Below are positions 23,242 through 31,814 of a stretch of DNA of 64,000 bases, piece by piece. Below the pieces are notes generated by a model. That model ran no database searches. It was not told where the DNA came from and saw nothing but the letters and a program-made list of their open reading frames with translations. A program made the position numbers and the translations under genes. The DNA lies in NCBI RefSeq assembly GCF_900141755.1, contig NZ_LT670844.1, positions 682,001 through 746,000 on the forward strand. Reading direction: 5' to 3'. The number at the start of each line of letters is the position of its first letter. Position 1 is the stretch's first letter. This stretch comes from Bradyrhizobium lablabi (lineage in GTDB: Bacteria > Pseudomonadota > Alphaproteobacteria > Rhizobiales > Xanthobacteraceae).

Positions 23242-24978
23242 ATGGTTGCACCGACCGAGCAGGACAACATGCTTATCGAGTGGGACGTCGGAGTTACGAT
23301 GGACGACGGCCTGACGCTGCGCGCCGACGTGTTCAGGCCGAAGACGGAAGGAAAATGGCCGGTTTTGCTGACATATGGTCCTTACGCGAAGGGGCTCGCG
23401 TTTCAAAAGGGCTACCCGAGTGCCTGGCAAAACATGATCGCCAACCACCCTGATGTCGCATACGGCTCAACCAACAAATATCAGAATTGGGAAGTGGTGG
23501 ATCCCGAAAAATGGGTGCCGTATGGGTATGTCTGCGTGCGGGTCGACTCGCGGGGAACCGGACGATCGCCCGGATATGTGGATCATTTTTCTCCCGGGGA
23601 AACACGCGACTTCTATGAGTGCATCGAATGGGCTGGCGTCCAGGCGTGGTCGAACGGCCGCGTCGGCCTCATCGGCATCTCCTATTACGCCATCAATCAG
23701 TGGCATGTGGCTTCGCTGCAGCCGCCCCACCTGGCGGCCATGTGCATCTGGGAAGGCGCGGCCGACTGGTATCGCGACATGACGCACCATGGAGGCATCC
23801 TTTCGACGTTCTGGGCAAACTGGTACGACATGCAGGTAAAGACCGTACAGTATGGCTTGGGAGAACGAGGGCCTCGCAGCCAAGTTACCGGCGCATTGGT
23901 TTGCGGCGACGAAACCATGTCCGACGATGAATTGGCGCATAACCGGACGAGCTTCGGGGAGGACATTCTCGCCCATCCCCTCGACGACGGTTACCACAAG
24001 GCCCGTTCACCAAACTGGGACAAGATTACGGTGCCGTTTTTGTCAGCGGCGAACTGGGGCGGACAGGGCCTGCACGCGCGAGGAAATTTCGAGGGTTTTG
24101 TTCGGGCTGCCTCAAAGGAGAAATGGCTGGAATGCCACGGACTGGAGCATTGGACGCATTTTTATACCGACTACGGACGCGAGCTGCAGAAGCGCTTCTT
24201 CGATTTCTATCTCAAGGGGGAACCCAACGACTGGGGCCAGCAGCCGAAAGTTCAGCTGCAGGTCCGGCACATTGATCGTTTCGTGACGCGACATGAAACC
24301 GATTGGCCGCTACCCGCCACGGTGTGGACCAAGTTCTACCTCGACCCCAGGAATCAAGTTCTTTCCCTGCAACCACCTGCCGAAGACGCGGAGATTAGTT
24401 TCGCAGCGATGGGCGACGGACTGACCTTCTTGTCCCGGCCTTTGACGGAGGAGACCGAGATCACAGGGCCCATGGCGGCGAATTTGCGAATTTCTTCGAG
24501 CACCGAGGATGCCGACCTCTTTGTGGTTTTCCGGATTTTCAGTCCGGACCTGCGGGAGGTGACTTTTCTGGGCGCGATTGATCCGCACACACCCGTGGCA
24601 CAGGGTTGGCTGCGCGCTTCCCACCGCAAGCTCGACGACACGCTGTCTCGACCGTATCGCCCTTATCACAGGCATGACGAGGTGCAGCGATTGCAGCCGG
24701 GCAAACCCGCCGATCTTGCCATCGAGATATGGCCGACATCGATCGTCGTCCCGAAGGGGTATCGAATTGCGCTAACCGTTCGCGGAAAGGACTACGAGTG
24801 GCAGGCCACCACAGGCGCGAAACTTTCGAATTTCAAAAACGAACTCAGGGGATGCGGACCATTTCTACACGACGATCCCCGCGATCGGCCAAGCCGGCTG
24901 TTCGCAGGAACAACCACATTACACGTCGACAGAACGGGCTTCAGCCACGTCCTGGTTCCGATCATCGCGAGTGGCTAG
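23242..24978 (+). CDS. CocE/NonD family hydrolase, 578 aa
   Basis: An X-Pro dipeptidyl-peptidase/cocaine esterase-like serine hydrolase. The N-terminal alpha/beta-hydrolase domain contains the nucleophile motif G-I-S147-Y-Y, preceded by VRVDSRGTGRSPG and by DFYECIEWAGVQAWSNGRVG. The probable catalytic His is in HGLEHWTHFYTD, and the C-terminal jelly-roll domain runs from about residue 330 (LSRPLTEETEITGPMAANLR). There is no signal peptide, so it is probably cytoplasmic. Family members cleave esters or amides of acyl compounds. Its 3' end overlaps the convergent dioxygenase gene by 17 bp. Divergent from the ABC importer with a 206-bp gap. Confidence 0.9.
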   Translation: MVAPTEQDNMLIEWDVGVTMDDGLTLRADVFRPKTEGKWPVLLTYGPYAKGLAFQKGYPSAWQNMIANHPDVAYGSTNKYQNWEVVDPEKWVPYGYVCVRVDSRGTGRSPGYVDHFSPGETRDFYECIEWAGVQAWSNGRVGLIGISYYAINQWHVASLQPPHLAAMCIWEGAADWYRDMTHHGGILSTFWANWYDMQVKTVQYGLGERGPRSQVTGALVCGDETMSDDELAHNRTSFGEDILAHPLDDGYHKARSPNWDKITVPFLSAANWGGQGLHARGNFEGFVRAASKEKWLECHGLEHWTHFYTDYGRELQKRFFDFYLKGEPNDWGQQPKVQLQVRHIDRFVTRHETDWPLPATVWTKFYLDPRNQVLSLQPPAEDAEISFAAMGDGLTFLSRPLTEETEITGPMAANLRISSSTEDADLFVVFRIFSPDLREVTFLGAIDPHTPVAQGWLRASHRKLDDTLSRPYRPYHRHDEVQRLQPGKPADLAIEIWPTSIVVPKGYRIALTVRGKDYEWQATTGAKLSNFKNELRGCGPFLHDDPRDRPSRLFAGTTTLHVDRTGFSHVLVPIIASG

Positions 24979-25936
24979 AAGGGCTCTCGACCGGCGGCGT
25001 GCCGTGGGTGTGAAACGACTCGATCGTCTTCAGCCCCCACGCCTGGCCTTTCTTGCGCTCTTCCTCGGTCCACACGATCGGCTTCCAGTCGGGTGCGAGA
25101 ATGAGACGGGCGCCGGCGTTGGCGACTTCGACGCGATTGCCGCCGGGCTCGTAGACGTAGAGGAAAAATGTCTGCTGGATGGCATGCTTGTGCGGTCCGG
25201 TCTCGATATGGACGCCGTTCTCCAGAAAGATATCGGCGGCGCGCAAGATCTCCTCACGGCTGTCGAGCGCGTAGGTGACGTGGTGGAAGCGGCCCGGCGT
25301 ATTGGAGTGATCGCGTGAATAGGCGAAGTCGTAACTCTTGTTCGACATCGTCATCCACATCGCGGCTTCCGTGCCGTCGTTGAGCACGATCTGCTCGGTG
25401 AGCCGGCAGCCCAGATAATTTTCAAAGAAGATACGGTTGGCCTTGATATCCACCGCGAGGCAATTGAGGTGATCGAGGCGTCGGACATTGACGCCGCGAG
25501 CGGGAAAGCGCTGTGCCTGATTTTTCAGCGCGGGCTTCTGGTCGGGTGGCGCCTGGTACCATTCGGTCTCGTAATAGAGCTCGATGACATGGCCGTCCGG
25601 ATCGCGGCAGCGGAACGCCGGCCCCTGCCCCATATCGCCCTCGGTCCAGCCGATCTCGAAGCCGGATCCTTTCAGCGCGCTGACGCGGCGCTCCAGCGCC
25701 TGCGGGCTCCGCGCGCGCAACGCCATATGCTCCATGCCTGAGGTTTTCGAGGCGGTCAGTTTCAGCGAATAGCGCTCGTAATCGTCCCAGCCGCGGAGAT
25801 AGACCGAATCGTCCTTGCGGCCGCTGATGGTCATACCCATCACGTCGACGAAAAATTTCAGGCTTTCGTCGGGTTTTGGGGTCAGCAGTTCCATGTGCCC
25901 GAGATGGGCGAGATCGAAAATCGGCTCGGGGTTCAT
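24962..25936 (-). CDS. Type I extradiol (VOC family) ring-cleavage dioxygenase, 324 aa
   Basis: Two vicinal-oxygen-chelate domains: residues about 8-125 (LAHLGHMELLTPKPDESLKF) and 150-275 (VRRLDHLNCLAVDIKANRIF). The iron ligands expected for catechol 2,3-dioxygenases are present as His156 (RLDHLN), His218 or 219 (GRFHHV) and Glu270 (GNRVEV). The enzyme should open a catecholic ring next to the hydroxyls, using Fe(II) and O2. It is the last gene of the aromatic operon, 12 bp after the decarboxylase-like gene. The exact substrate is not predictable from sequence. Confidence 0.9.
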   Translation of the reverse strand: MNPEPIFDLAHLGHMELLTPKPDESLKFFVDVMGMTISGRKDDSVYLRGWDDYERYSLKLTASKTSGMEHMALRARSPQALERRVSALKGSGFEIGWTEGDMGQGPAFRCRDPDGHVIELYYETEWYQAPPDQKPALKNQAQRFPARGVNVRRLDHLNCLAVDIKANRIFFENYLGCRLTEQIVLNDGTEAAMWMTMSNKSYDFAYSRDHSNTPGRFHHVTYALDSREEILRAADIFLENGVHIETGPHKHAIQQTFFLYVYEPGGNRVEVANAGARLILAPDWKPIVWTEEERKKGQAWGLKTIESFHTHGTPPVESPSSHSR

Positions 25937-25948
25937 GGCAGCGTCCCT

Positions 25949-26809
25949 CTAAAAAAGCGGTCGCGTCACGTCGTCGAATAATTCATCGACCGCGAACGCG
26001 CGCGGAATAAGCCCTTGTTGCGCCGTGTATTGGATAATCAGTTCCAGCGAGCGGCGCATTTCGTCGGCGCTAAACTTGGGCGATGCGGCCGGCGCACGCG
26101 CCGCGCTTTCTTGCAGCAGCCTGAAAACCTCCCGCACCGCTTCGGGTTGCGTGCGCGACAACGTCTCACTTACCACCACCATATGGTTGATCGGCATCAC
26201 GCGGTGCTTGGCGAACCAAGACTTCTCTTCCGCCACGGCGTCCGGAAACAGCAGTTTCAGGCCGGGGCGATCGACTTTTTCTCCGAGCACAGCGTCGAGC
26301 TCGCCGTCGAGCAGCATCTGGATGATCTCTTTGCCTTTCGGCGCCCGCTTGGTCGTGTCGCGGAATTCGGCGACATGCGCGTCCTCGAATGTCACCCAGT
26401 CAATGGAATCGAGATCGACGCCGTAGTCGTTGGCGAGGATGCCGCGCAGCCAAGCACCGGTGGTGGTGGTGAAGGAGCGGATGCCGACGCGCTTGTTGTT
26501 GAGGCCGACGGGCGTCAACGTTCCAAGCTTCGCATTGTAAAGCGCGTATGCGTGCTGAAACCGCGCCAGCACGACGTTCGGCAATAGCACCATCGGCTTG
26601 CCAAAGCTTTTCGCCATCAGATAGGTGACGATCGCCATCTCGGAGACGTCAAACGCGCCTTCGCGGACCATCGGCTTAAAGCCCTTGTTGGTCGGCGAAT
26701 GCTCGACGAAATCGAACTCGACCAGATCGGATTTGATCAATCCGTTCTTCAGCGCCGCGGTGCCGGGATGATCGCCGAGCAATGTGCGTAGCCGCATCAT
26801 CGGGGTCAA
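25949..26809 (-). CDS. 4,5-dihydroxyphthalate decarboxylase-like / periplasmic-binding-fold protein, 286 aa
   Basis: The sequence (MRLRTLLGDHPGTAALKNGL, FDVSEMAIVTYLMAKSFGKP, ALYNAKLGTLTPVGLNNKRV, VGIRSFTTTTGAWLRGIL) resembles the Pht5 4,5-dihydroxyphthalate decarboxylase group, which shares the type II periplasmic-binding fold. There is no signal peptide, which favours a cytoplasmic enzyme over a receptor. It is somewhat shorter than the roughly 330-residue Pht5. It overlaps the aldolase gene by 4 bp upstream. It may remove a carboxyl group from a dihydroxylated aromatic acid before or after ring cleavage; that is inferred from the operon. Confidence 0.75.
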   Translation of the reverse strand: MTPMMRLRTLLGDHPGTAALKNGLIKSDLVEFDFVEHSPTNKGFKPMVREGAFDVSEMAIVTYLMAKSFGKPMVLLPNVVLARFQHAYALYNAKLGTLTPVGLNNKRVGIRSFTTTTGAWLRGILANDYGVDLDSIDWVTFEDAHVAEFRDTTKRAPKGKEIIQMLLDGELDAVLGEKVDRPGLKLLFPDAVAEEKSWFAKHRVMPINHMVVVSETLSRTQPEAVREVFRLLQESAARAPAASPKFSADEMRRSLELIIQYTAQQGLIPRAFAVDELFDDVTRPLF

Positions 26810-27498
26810 TCCGCCTCCGGTTCGTCGATATAGACCAGCCCCGCCTTGGCCAGCGGCTCGCGCATCTTGTACATGTCGAGCCCGAGCACGCCGGAGGCCA
26901 ACTGCTTGCGCTTGCCCTCCTCATCGGCCTGGCGTTTTTCGCCCTTGGCGGCGACTTCGGCGGCCTCTTTCCGCGCGACCACCACGACGCCGTCATCATC
27001 GGCGATCACGGCATCGCCGGGATGGACATTGATGCCCGCGCAGACCACCGGCACATTGACGGCACCAAGCGTCGCCTTGACCGTGCCCTTCGCCGAGATT
27101 GCCCTCGACCAAACCGGAAAGCCCATTTCGCGCAGCGATTTTACGTCGCGACAGCCGGCATCGATGACGAGGCCAGTGACGCCGCGCGCCATCAGCGAGG
27201 TCGCCAGGAGATCGCCGAACATGCCGTCGGTATTGTCGGTGGTGCAGCCGACCACCAAAATATCGCCCGGCCGGCACTGCTCGACCGCGACATGGATCAT
27301 CCAGTTGTCGCCGGGCTGCGCGAGCACGGTGACGGCGGTGCCGGCGGCCTCGGCGCCCGTCCATACCGGGCGCATATAGGGCTTCATCAGCCCGACACGG
27401 CCGTAGGCTTCGTGCACCGTGGATGTGCCGAGCGCGCCGAGCCGTTTGACCACCGCGGCGTCGGCACGGTTGATGTTGCGGACAACCACCGTCTTCAT
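26806..27498 (-). CDS. ligK: 4-carboxy-4-hydroxy-2-oxoadipate aldolase/oxaloacetate decarboxylase
   Basis: A 230-residue class II aldolase of the LigK/ProA/GalC branch of the RraA-like fold. Family features are STVHEAYGRVGLMKPYMRPV, GDNWMIHVAVEQCRPGDILV, the catalytic Arg in VIDAGCRDVKSL, a metal-binding Asp nearby, and INVHPGDAVIADDDGVVVVA. The enzyme splits 4-carboxy-4-hydroxy-2-oxoadipate to pyruvate and oxaloacetate, the last step of protocatechuate 4,5-cleavage and gallate pathways. It overlaps its neighbours by 4 bp on each side (ATGA junctions), indicating tight translational coupling. Confidence 0.88.
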   Translation of the reverse strand: MKTVVVRNINRADAAVVKRLGALGTSTVHEAYGRVGLMKPYMRPVWTGAEAAGTAVTVLAQPGDNWMIHVAVEQCRPGDILVVGCTTDNTDGMFGDLLATSLMARGVTGLVIDAGCRDVKSLREMGFPVWSRAISAKGTVKATLGAVNVPVVCAGINVHPGDAVIADDDGVVVVARKEAAEVAAKGEKRQADEEGKRKQLASGVLGLDMYKMREPLAKAGLVYIDEPEAD

Positions 27499-28208
27499 GC
27501 CAGTTCCTCCATCGCCATCGGGAATAGCCGCTGATAGGCCTCGCCATAGGTCATGGCCCTACCGGAGTTGCGCCCGCCCTGCATGCCCCGCTGCAGCGCC
27601 ACCCGCTCGTAATAGGCCCACAGATGCTTTTGTGCCGCCAGAATCTCGAACGTCTTGCGTTTTATGTCCCAGACCTCATCGATGTTGAGGATGACCTGCG
27701 GCTTGAAATTGCACATTTCCGGCTGATGCGGTTCGAACAAGAACACCGGCGGCGCGGCGTAGTTGTAATCGGCCTGCGGCTTGTGCCCCATCGCCTGCGC
27801 CACGATCCGCGCCTCCTGCGCGTAAGCGGCGGCTGCCGGATGATCGACATTATAAGGATCTTCCAGCGAATGCGTGAGCACAAAACTCGGGTTGAGCTCG
27901 CGATAGATATCGATCAGCCGCTCCATATGCGCAGGCGTCAAGTGCAGCGGATAATCGCCGGCATCGAAGAATTCGATCTCGGCGCCGAGGGCGGCCGCCG
28001 CACGCTCCGCCTCGTCCTTGCGGCCGGCCTTGACCTTTTCCAGCGTCATCCCTTGTTGCTTCCAGGCGAACTGGGATTCGCCACGCTCGCCGAACGCCAG
28101 GCACACGATCTTGACGCGGTAGCCCTTTTTGGCATGCAGCGCGATCGCGCCGCCGGCGCGCCAGACAAAGTCTCCGGGATGGGCTGAAACGACAAGTCCG
28201 GTTTTCAT
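27495..28208 (-). CDS. PIG-L family protein, probable 4-oxalomesaconate hydratase (GalB-like)
   Basis: PIG-L fold: the first metal motif reads SAHPGDFVWRAGG (usually A-H-P-D-D), with H and the second D kept. A later DPYNVDHPAAAAYA supplies the other His. Most PIG-L proteins are deacetylases, but GalB of Pseudomonas gallate degradation is a hydratase of this fold, and the neighbouring LigK-type aldolase uses the product of that reaction. I therefore favour 4-oxalomesaconate hydratase. ATG 28208 is preferred over a TTG 9 bp upstream because the GGGGAG site is too close to the TTG. First structural gene after the TetR regulator, 59 bp downstream. Confidence 0.8.
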   Translation of the reverse strand: MKTGLVVSAHPGDFVWRAGGAIALHAKKGYRVKIVCLAFGERGESQFAWKQQGMTLEKVKAGRKDEAERAAAALGAEIEFFDAGDYPLHLTPAHMERLIDIYRELNPSFVLTHSLEDPYNVDHPAAAAYAQEARIVAQAMGHKPQADYNYAAPPVFLFEPHQPEMCNFKPQVILNIDEVWDIKRKTFEILAAQKHLWAYYERVALQRGMQGGRNSGRAMTYGEAYQRLFPMAMEELA

Positions 28209-28267
28209 GGGATGCAAACTCCCCTTTTGGTTGGAATTTAAGGAACGTGCCTCTCGAGGCGGGCCGC

Positions 28268-28984
28268 TCAGTTCTTGGCTGACACGGCAGATCTTCGACG
28301 CAGCGCCTCCGGCTGATCAAGCGCGGGCGCCTGGAGTGAAGCGACCGTCGCATGCACCAGCTGCTCGATGGCATTTCCCGCATCAGCGCCATCCGCGCCA
28401 CCCCTCGACAGGCGAGAGACGCGTTCGGGCGTCACCAGCGAGTAGTAGAGCGCGCCGAGCAGGAAGTGGCTGCGCCAGACGATCTCGTTACGCGGAATGT
28501 GCGGCAGGCTCTCGTGGATCGCATCGATAAAGGCGTGGCTGGTGTCATCAAACGTCTGCGCGATAATGCGCCGCGCGACTTCGTTTCCCTCAGCCGACAT
28601 CACCGCGCGGAGCCGTGTGAACCGCGCGCCTCCGCCTGCGAGATCGCTGCCCGAGGAGAATGCGGGCAGCACATAGGCGCGGACGATCGCCTCGAGCCTG
28701 TCCTGCAGATCGCGCACCCGCATGGCGGCGGCCAGCAGTTCGGAGCGCCTGCGGTTCATCGGCCCGCAGTGACGGCGGTAGATTTCGAGAAGCAGTCCGT
28801 CCTTGGTCTTGAAATGATAGGTCACGCTGCCGGGATTGGCGCCCGCTGCCTGCGCAATGTCCCGAACCGAAACGGCGTTGAAGCCGTTGGTCGCGAACAA
28901 CTCTTCCGCGGCGCACAGGATCGCCTCCCGCAGATTCGGCTTGCGGGGTGCGGTGGCCTTGCTGGCGGACTTGCGGACCATCAT
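28268..28984 (-). CDS. TetR family transcriptional regulator
   Basis: The N-terminal HTH occupies about residues 20-65 (ILCAAEELFATNGFNAVSVR, then IAQAAGANPGSVTYHFKTKD), followed by a C-terminal ligand domain. It has typical length (238 aa). It heads the minus-strand aromatic operon and is divergent from the TctC-like gene. A palindrome abuts its start codon, so it very likely represses itself and perhaps both directions. An aromatic acid or pathway intermediate is the expected inducer; this is inference. Confidence 0.9.
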   Translation of the reverse strand: MMVRKSASKATAPRKPNLREAILCAAEELFATNGFNAVSVRDIAQAAGANPGSVTYHFKTKDGLLLEIYRRHCGPMNRRRSELLAAAMRVRDLQDRLEAIVRAYVLPAFSSGSDLAGGGARFTRLRAVMSAEGNEVARRIIAQTFDDTSHAFIDAIHESLPHIPRNEIVWRSHFLLGALYYSLVTPERVSRLSRGGADGADAGNAIEQLVHATVASLQAPALDQPEALRRRSAVSAKN

Positions 28985-29001
28985 TTGTATGAATGTACAA
29001 A
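28984..29001. promoter_or_regulatory. Putative TetR operator
   Basis: TTTGTA-TGAATG-TACAAA is an inverted repeat with 6-bp arms and a 6-bp centre. It begins at the first base of the tetR start codon, a position that would allow autorepression. It lies 106 bp upstream of the divergent binding-protein gene. Confidence 0.55.
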
Positions 29002-29107
29002 AGATAAGGTCTGGTCAATAAAAATAATGGGCATTAGTACTGGGCCGGGCTGTTCCCGTCGCTCTCGGCGATGGACTTCACCAAGCAAGAAAGAGGAGCG
29101 TACCGGC

Positions 29108-30088
29108 ATGCCGGGCTTGATCAAGAAATTCGGCTATCTCGTCGCGGGCGCAGCCCTGGTGCTGGTTAGCGCCGGCGCGAATGCCGAAGATTTCCCGAAC
29201 CGGCCCGTCCACATTTTGGTGCCTTACGCGGCGGGCGGCGCGGTGGACGTGCTGGCGCGCACCGTCGGTCAGTCGCTGGGAAAGATCTGGGGCAAGCAGC
29301 CGGTCATTGAGAACCGCCCCGGGGCCGGCGGGATCATCGCGTCGCAGGCGCTGACGCAAGCGGCTGCGGATGGCTATACGTTGATCCTGGTCGCGAGCGG
29401 GCACCCGCTCAATCAGTTCATCTACCCCAGCCTGCCCTACGACACGTCAAAAGATTTTACCGCAATCAGCGAGGTCGCCTCGTCGCCGCTCGCGATCATG
29501 GTCTCGACGAAAAGCCCGTATGCCAATCTTGGGGATCTGCTCGCGGCCGCCCGGAAAGACCCCGACGCCCTGTCCTATGGGATGTCGGGCAATGGAACGT
29601 CCGCGCATCTCGCCGGCGAACTGTTGAAGTACATGGCCAAGGCCAAGATTGTCGCCGTGCCCTACAAGGGCGGAACGCCGGCGCTGACCGCCGTGATCGC
29701 CGGCGACATTCCCATCAGCATCAATCCGCTTGCGGAGGCCGTCGGCCAGATCGGACAAGGTGGCCCATTACGCGCAATTGCGGTGACCTCGGCGGAGCGT
29801 TCGAAGATGTTACCCGAGGTTCCGACCGTGGCGGAGTCCGGTGTCCCCGGCTACGACGTTTCGGTGTGGTGGGGATTTCTTGGACCCGCGCACATGCCGC
29901 CCGAGTTGGTCACAAAACTCGAGACCGATCTGAAAGCGGCCTTGCACGACCCGAACGTGCTGACGACTCTGGAAAAGATCGGCGCAACGCCGGTGGGCAG
30001 CACCTCCAAGGAATTCGACGCGTTCATGCACGCGGAAGTGACAAAATGGGAGCCGGTGCTGAAGGCGGCAAATATTCGCGCGCAGTGA
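29108..30088 (+). CDS. Tripartite tricarboxylate transporter substrate-binding protein (Bug/TctC family)
   Basis: A signal peptide (MPGLIKKFGYLVAGAALVLV, cleaved near ANA-ED) precedes the Bug-family domain: FPNRPVHILVPYAAGGAVDV, ENRPGAGGIIASQALTQAAA, LSYGMSGNGTSAHLAGELLK, VPYKGGTPALTAVIAGDIPI, LPEVPTVAESGVPGYDVSVW. The protein should capture a carboxylate in the periplasm. No TctA/TctB membrane genes are in the window, as is common for orphan Bug proteins. GAGGAG precedes the ATG. Probably an aromatic acid receptor for the divergent catabolic operon; this comes from context only. Confidence 0.9.
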   Translation: MPGLIKKFGYLVAGAALVLVSAGANAEDFPNRPVHILVPYAAGGAVDVLARTVGQSLGKIWGKQPVIENRPGAGGIIASQALTQAAADGYTLILVASGHPLNQFIYPSLPYDTSKDFTAISEVASSPLAIMVSTKSPYANLGDLLAAARKDPDALSYGMSGNGTSAHLAGELLKYMAKAKIVAVPYKGGTPALTAVIAGDIPISINPLAEAVGQIGQGGPLRAIAVTSAERSKMLPEVPTVAESGVPGYDVSVWWGFLGPAHMPPELVTKLETDLKAALHDPNVLTTLEKIGATPVGSTSKEFDAFMHAEVTKWEPVLKAANIRAQ

Positions 30089-30095
30089 GAACAAG

Positions 30096-30923
30096 ATGTC
30101 AGCATCCCAACTATTTCGCTCGATCCTGCATCCTGGCTGCGTTATTCGAAGCGCGTTCGTCGTCGCCATCCTCACCGGCGTGCTGGGCGCGCTTGGCGTC
30201 CACGCGGGCGACGAGAAAGACCTGCTCGCCCCCACGGGCAGTCTGCGCGTCGGCGTTTATCGCGGCAGCCCGACCTCGATGGTCGTCGACCCCGCCACCG
30301 GGCAAACCCATGGCCTCGCTTACGATCTTGGACAGGAGTTCGCGAGGCGCCTGAACGTGCCCGCGAAATACGTAACCTTCCAACGTGTTGCGGATGTCGT
30401 AACCGCGATCAAGAACAATGAGGTCGACTTCACCGTCACCAATGCGACGCCCGCCCGGGCGGAAGATGTCAGCTTCAGCCCGCATTTGATATCCGTCGAG
30501 CTCGGCTATCTCGTTCCCGCCACGTCTCCGATCAACCGAGCTGATGAGCTGGATCGGCCGGGCATCCGTATCGGGGTTACCAAGGGCAGTACATCGGAGC
30601 GCACGCTGCCGGCCAAATTCAAGAACGCAAAAATCGTTGCCGCCGAGAATGTCAGGGTGGCGATCGAGATGCTGAACCGCGGTGAAATCGACAGCTACGC
30701 CACCAACAAGCCGACGCTGTTCGAAATGTCGGATTCGATGCCGGGCGCACATGTGCTGGATGGCAATTGGGGCCTGGAGCACATGGCGATCGCCATTCCC
30801 AGGGGACGCGAGCAAGGCTTGCCGTTCGTTGCAGACTTTGTACGGGAGGCACAAGCCAACGGACAGCTGAAGAAGACGGCGCAGCAAGCGGGATTAAGGG
30901 GCGCCGTCAAAGCAGAGCCCTAG
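30096..30923 (+). CDS. Periplasmic amino acid-type substrate-binding protein
   Basis: An SBP_bac_3 family receptor of 275 residues. A hydrophobic leader (CVIRSAFVVAILTGVLGALG) is followed by TGSLRVGVYRGSPTSMVVDP, GLAYDLGQEFARRLNVPAKY, NNEVDFTVTNATPARAEDVS and RPGIRIGVTKGSTSERTLPA. It starts 7 bp after the Bug-family gene and is surely co-transcribed with it. No permease is adjacent. Two binding proteins in tandem without transporter genes suggest shared use of distant membrane components or a sensing role. The stop codon lies inside the inverted repeat of the element that follows. Confidence 0.87.
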   Translation: MSASQLFRSILHPGCVIRSAFVVAILTGVLGALGVHAGDEKDLLAPTGSLRVGVYRGSPTSMVVDPATGQTHGLAYDLGQEFARRLNVPAKYVTFQRVADVVTAIKNNEVDFTVTNATPARAEDVSFSPHLISVELGYLVPATSPINRADELDRPGIRIGVTKGSTSERTLPAKFKNAKIVAAENVRVAIEMLNRGEIDSYATNKPTLFEMSDSMPGAHVLDGNWGLEHMAIAIPRGREQGLPFVADFVREAQANGQLKKTAQQAGLRGAVKAEP

Positions 30924-31149
30924 GGCGTGATGATTTTGAGTTGAATCGTCGCCTGCGCAAGTTCGATCACCTCGCCCCGCTTGCGGGGAGAGGTCGGATC
31001 GCGCAGCGATCCGGGTGAGGGGGATTCTCCGCATACGTTGTGCTTCAGCATTCGCGGAAACAGCCCCTCACCCCAACCCTCTCCCCGCAAGAGCGGGGCG
31101 AGGGAGAAGTCACCGCTGTGCCTCAACCTAAAGTCATCACGCCCTAGGG
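30918..31149. repeat. Composite inverted-repeat element with 16-bp ends
   Basis: CCCTAGGGCGTGATGA (30918-30933) is the exact reverse complement of 31134-31149, and similarity of the arms continues for about 10 further bases. Inside are hairpins such as CCCCGCTTGCGGGG, GGATCGCGCAGCGATCC and a CCTCACCC/GGGTGAGG pair. The outer arms resemble the hairpin at 53004-53044. This looks like one repeat inserted into another. Confidence 0.75.
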
Positions 31150-31225
31150 GCCGCCGACGTTTCATCACGTGGTCGTCAAGTCAGCTTCCGTTGACGACAG
31201 CGCGGCGGAGGCCGAAATTCACCCC

Positions 31226-31795
31226 ATGAAATCGCCATACGCCATCATTGCATACTGTTCGTGGCTAGTGCTCGGGCTGGTTTGGCTGCCGGGCTACTTC
31301 ATGAGCAAGAACACTGCCAATGTGCCCAGTCTGGCCATGCAGATTCCGGCTTCGGCCCTCCTCGCTATCGGCTTTGTTTTCCTGCTTAGTCCATGGCCTC
31401 GTTCTCTGAACGTGGCGGTCACGCCCCAGGATGCGTTTTTTGGAATAATCGGCGTCGCGCTCGATTTGGCCGGGGTCGGTTTTGCCATCTGGGCCCGCCT
31501 CGCCCTTGGGGCCAACTGGTCAGGATTGGTCGTGACGATGAAACAGGCGCACGAACTCGTTCAAACCGGTCCGTATGCCCTCGTACGCCATCCGATCTAT
31601 ACCGGGATTCTGCTCGCAATGATCGGCACGGCGCTGACGCGTGGAACATTGGCGAGCTACATCGGCGTTGCAGCAGGCTTTGTCGCCATCATGATCCGCG
31701 TCGGCATCGAGGAACAACTGATGGGCAATCGGTTCGGCGAGGCACACCAGACGTACCGGCGGCGAACCTGGAAGCTGATCCCGTTCGTGTGGTGA
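31226..31795 (+). CDS. Isoprenylcysteine carboxyl methyltransferase (ICMT)-like membrane protein
   Basis: A 189-residue integral membrane protein with about four to five spans (IIAYCSWLVLGLVWLPGYFM, LLAIGFVFLLSPW, AFFGIIGVALDLAGVGFAIW) and the SAM-binding signature LVQTGPYALVRHPIYTGILL, then the C-terminal EEQLMGNRFGEAHQTYRRRT. Bacterial members methylate small molecules or lipids rather than prenylated proteins; the substrate is unknown. The start is placed at MKSPYA, directly before the first membrane span. It stands alone after the repeat element, with convergent MFS gene downstream. Confidence 0.83.
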   Translation: MKSPYAIIAYCSWLVLGLVWLPGYFMSKNTANVPSLAMQIPASALLAIGFVFLLSPWPRSLNVAVTPQDAFFGIIGVALDLAGVGFAIWARLALGANWSGLVVTMKQAHELVQTGPYALVRHPIYTGILLAMIGTALTRGTLASYIGVAAGFVAIMIRVGIEEQLMGNRFGEAHQTYRRRTWKLIPFVW

Positions 31796-31814
31796 GCAGG
31801 GCAAAGCCGGTATC

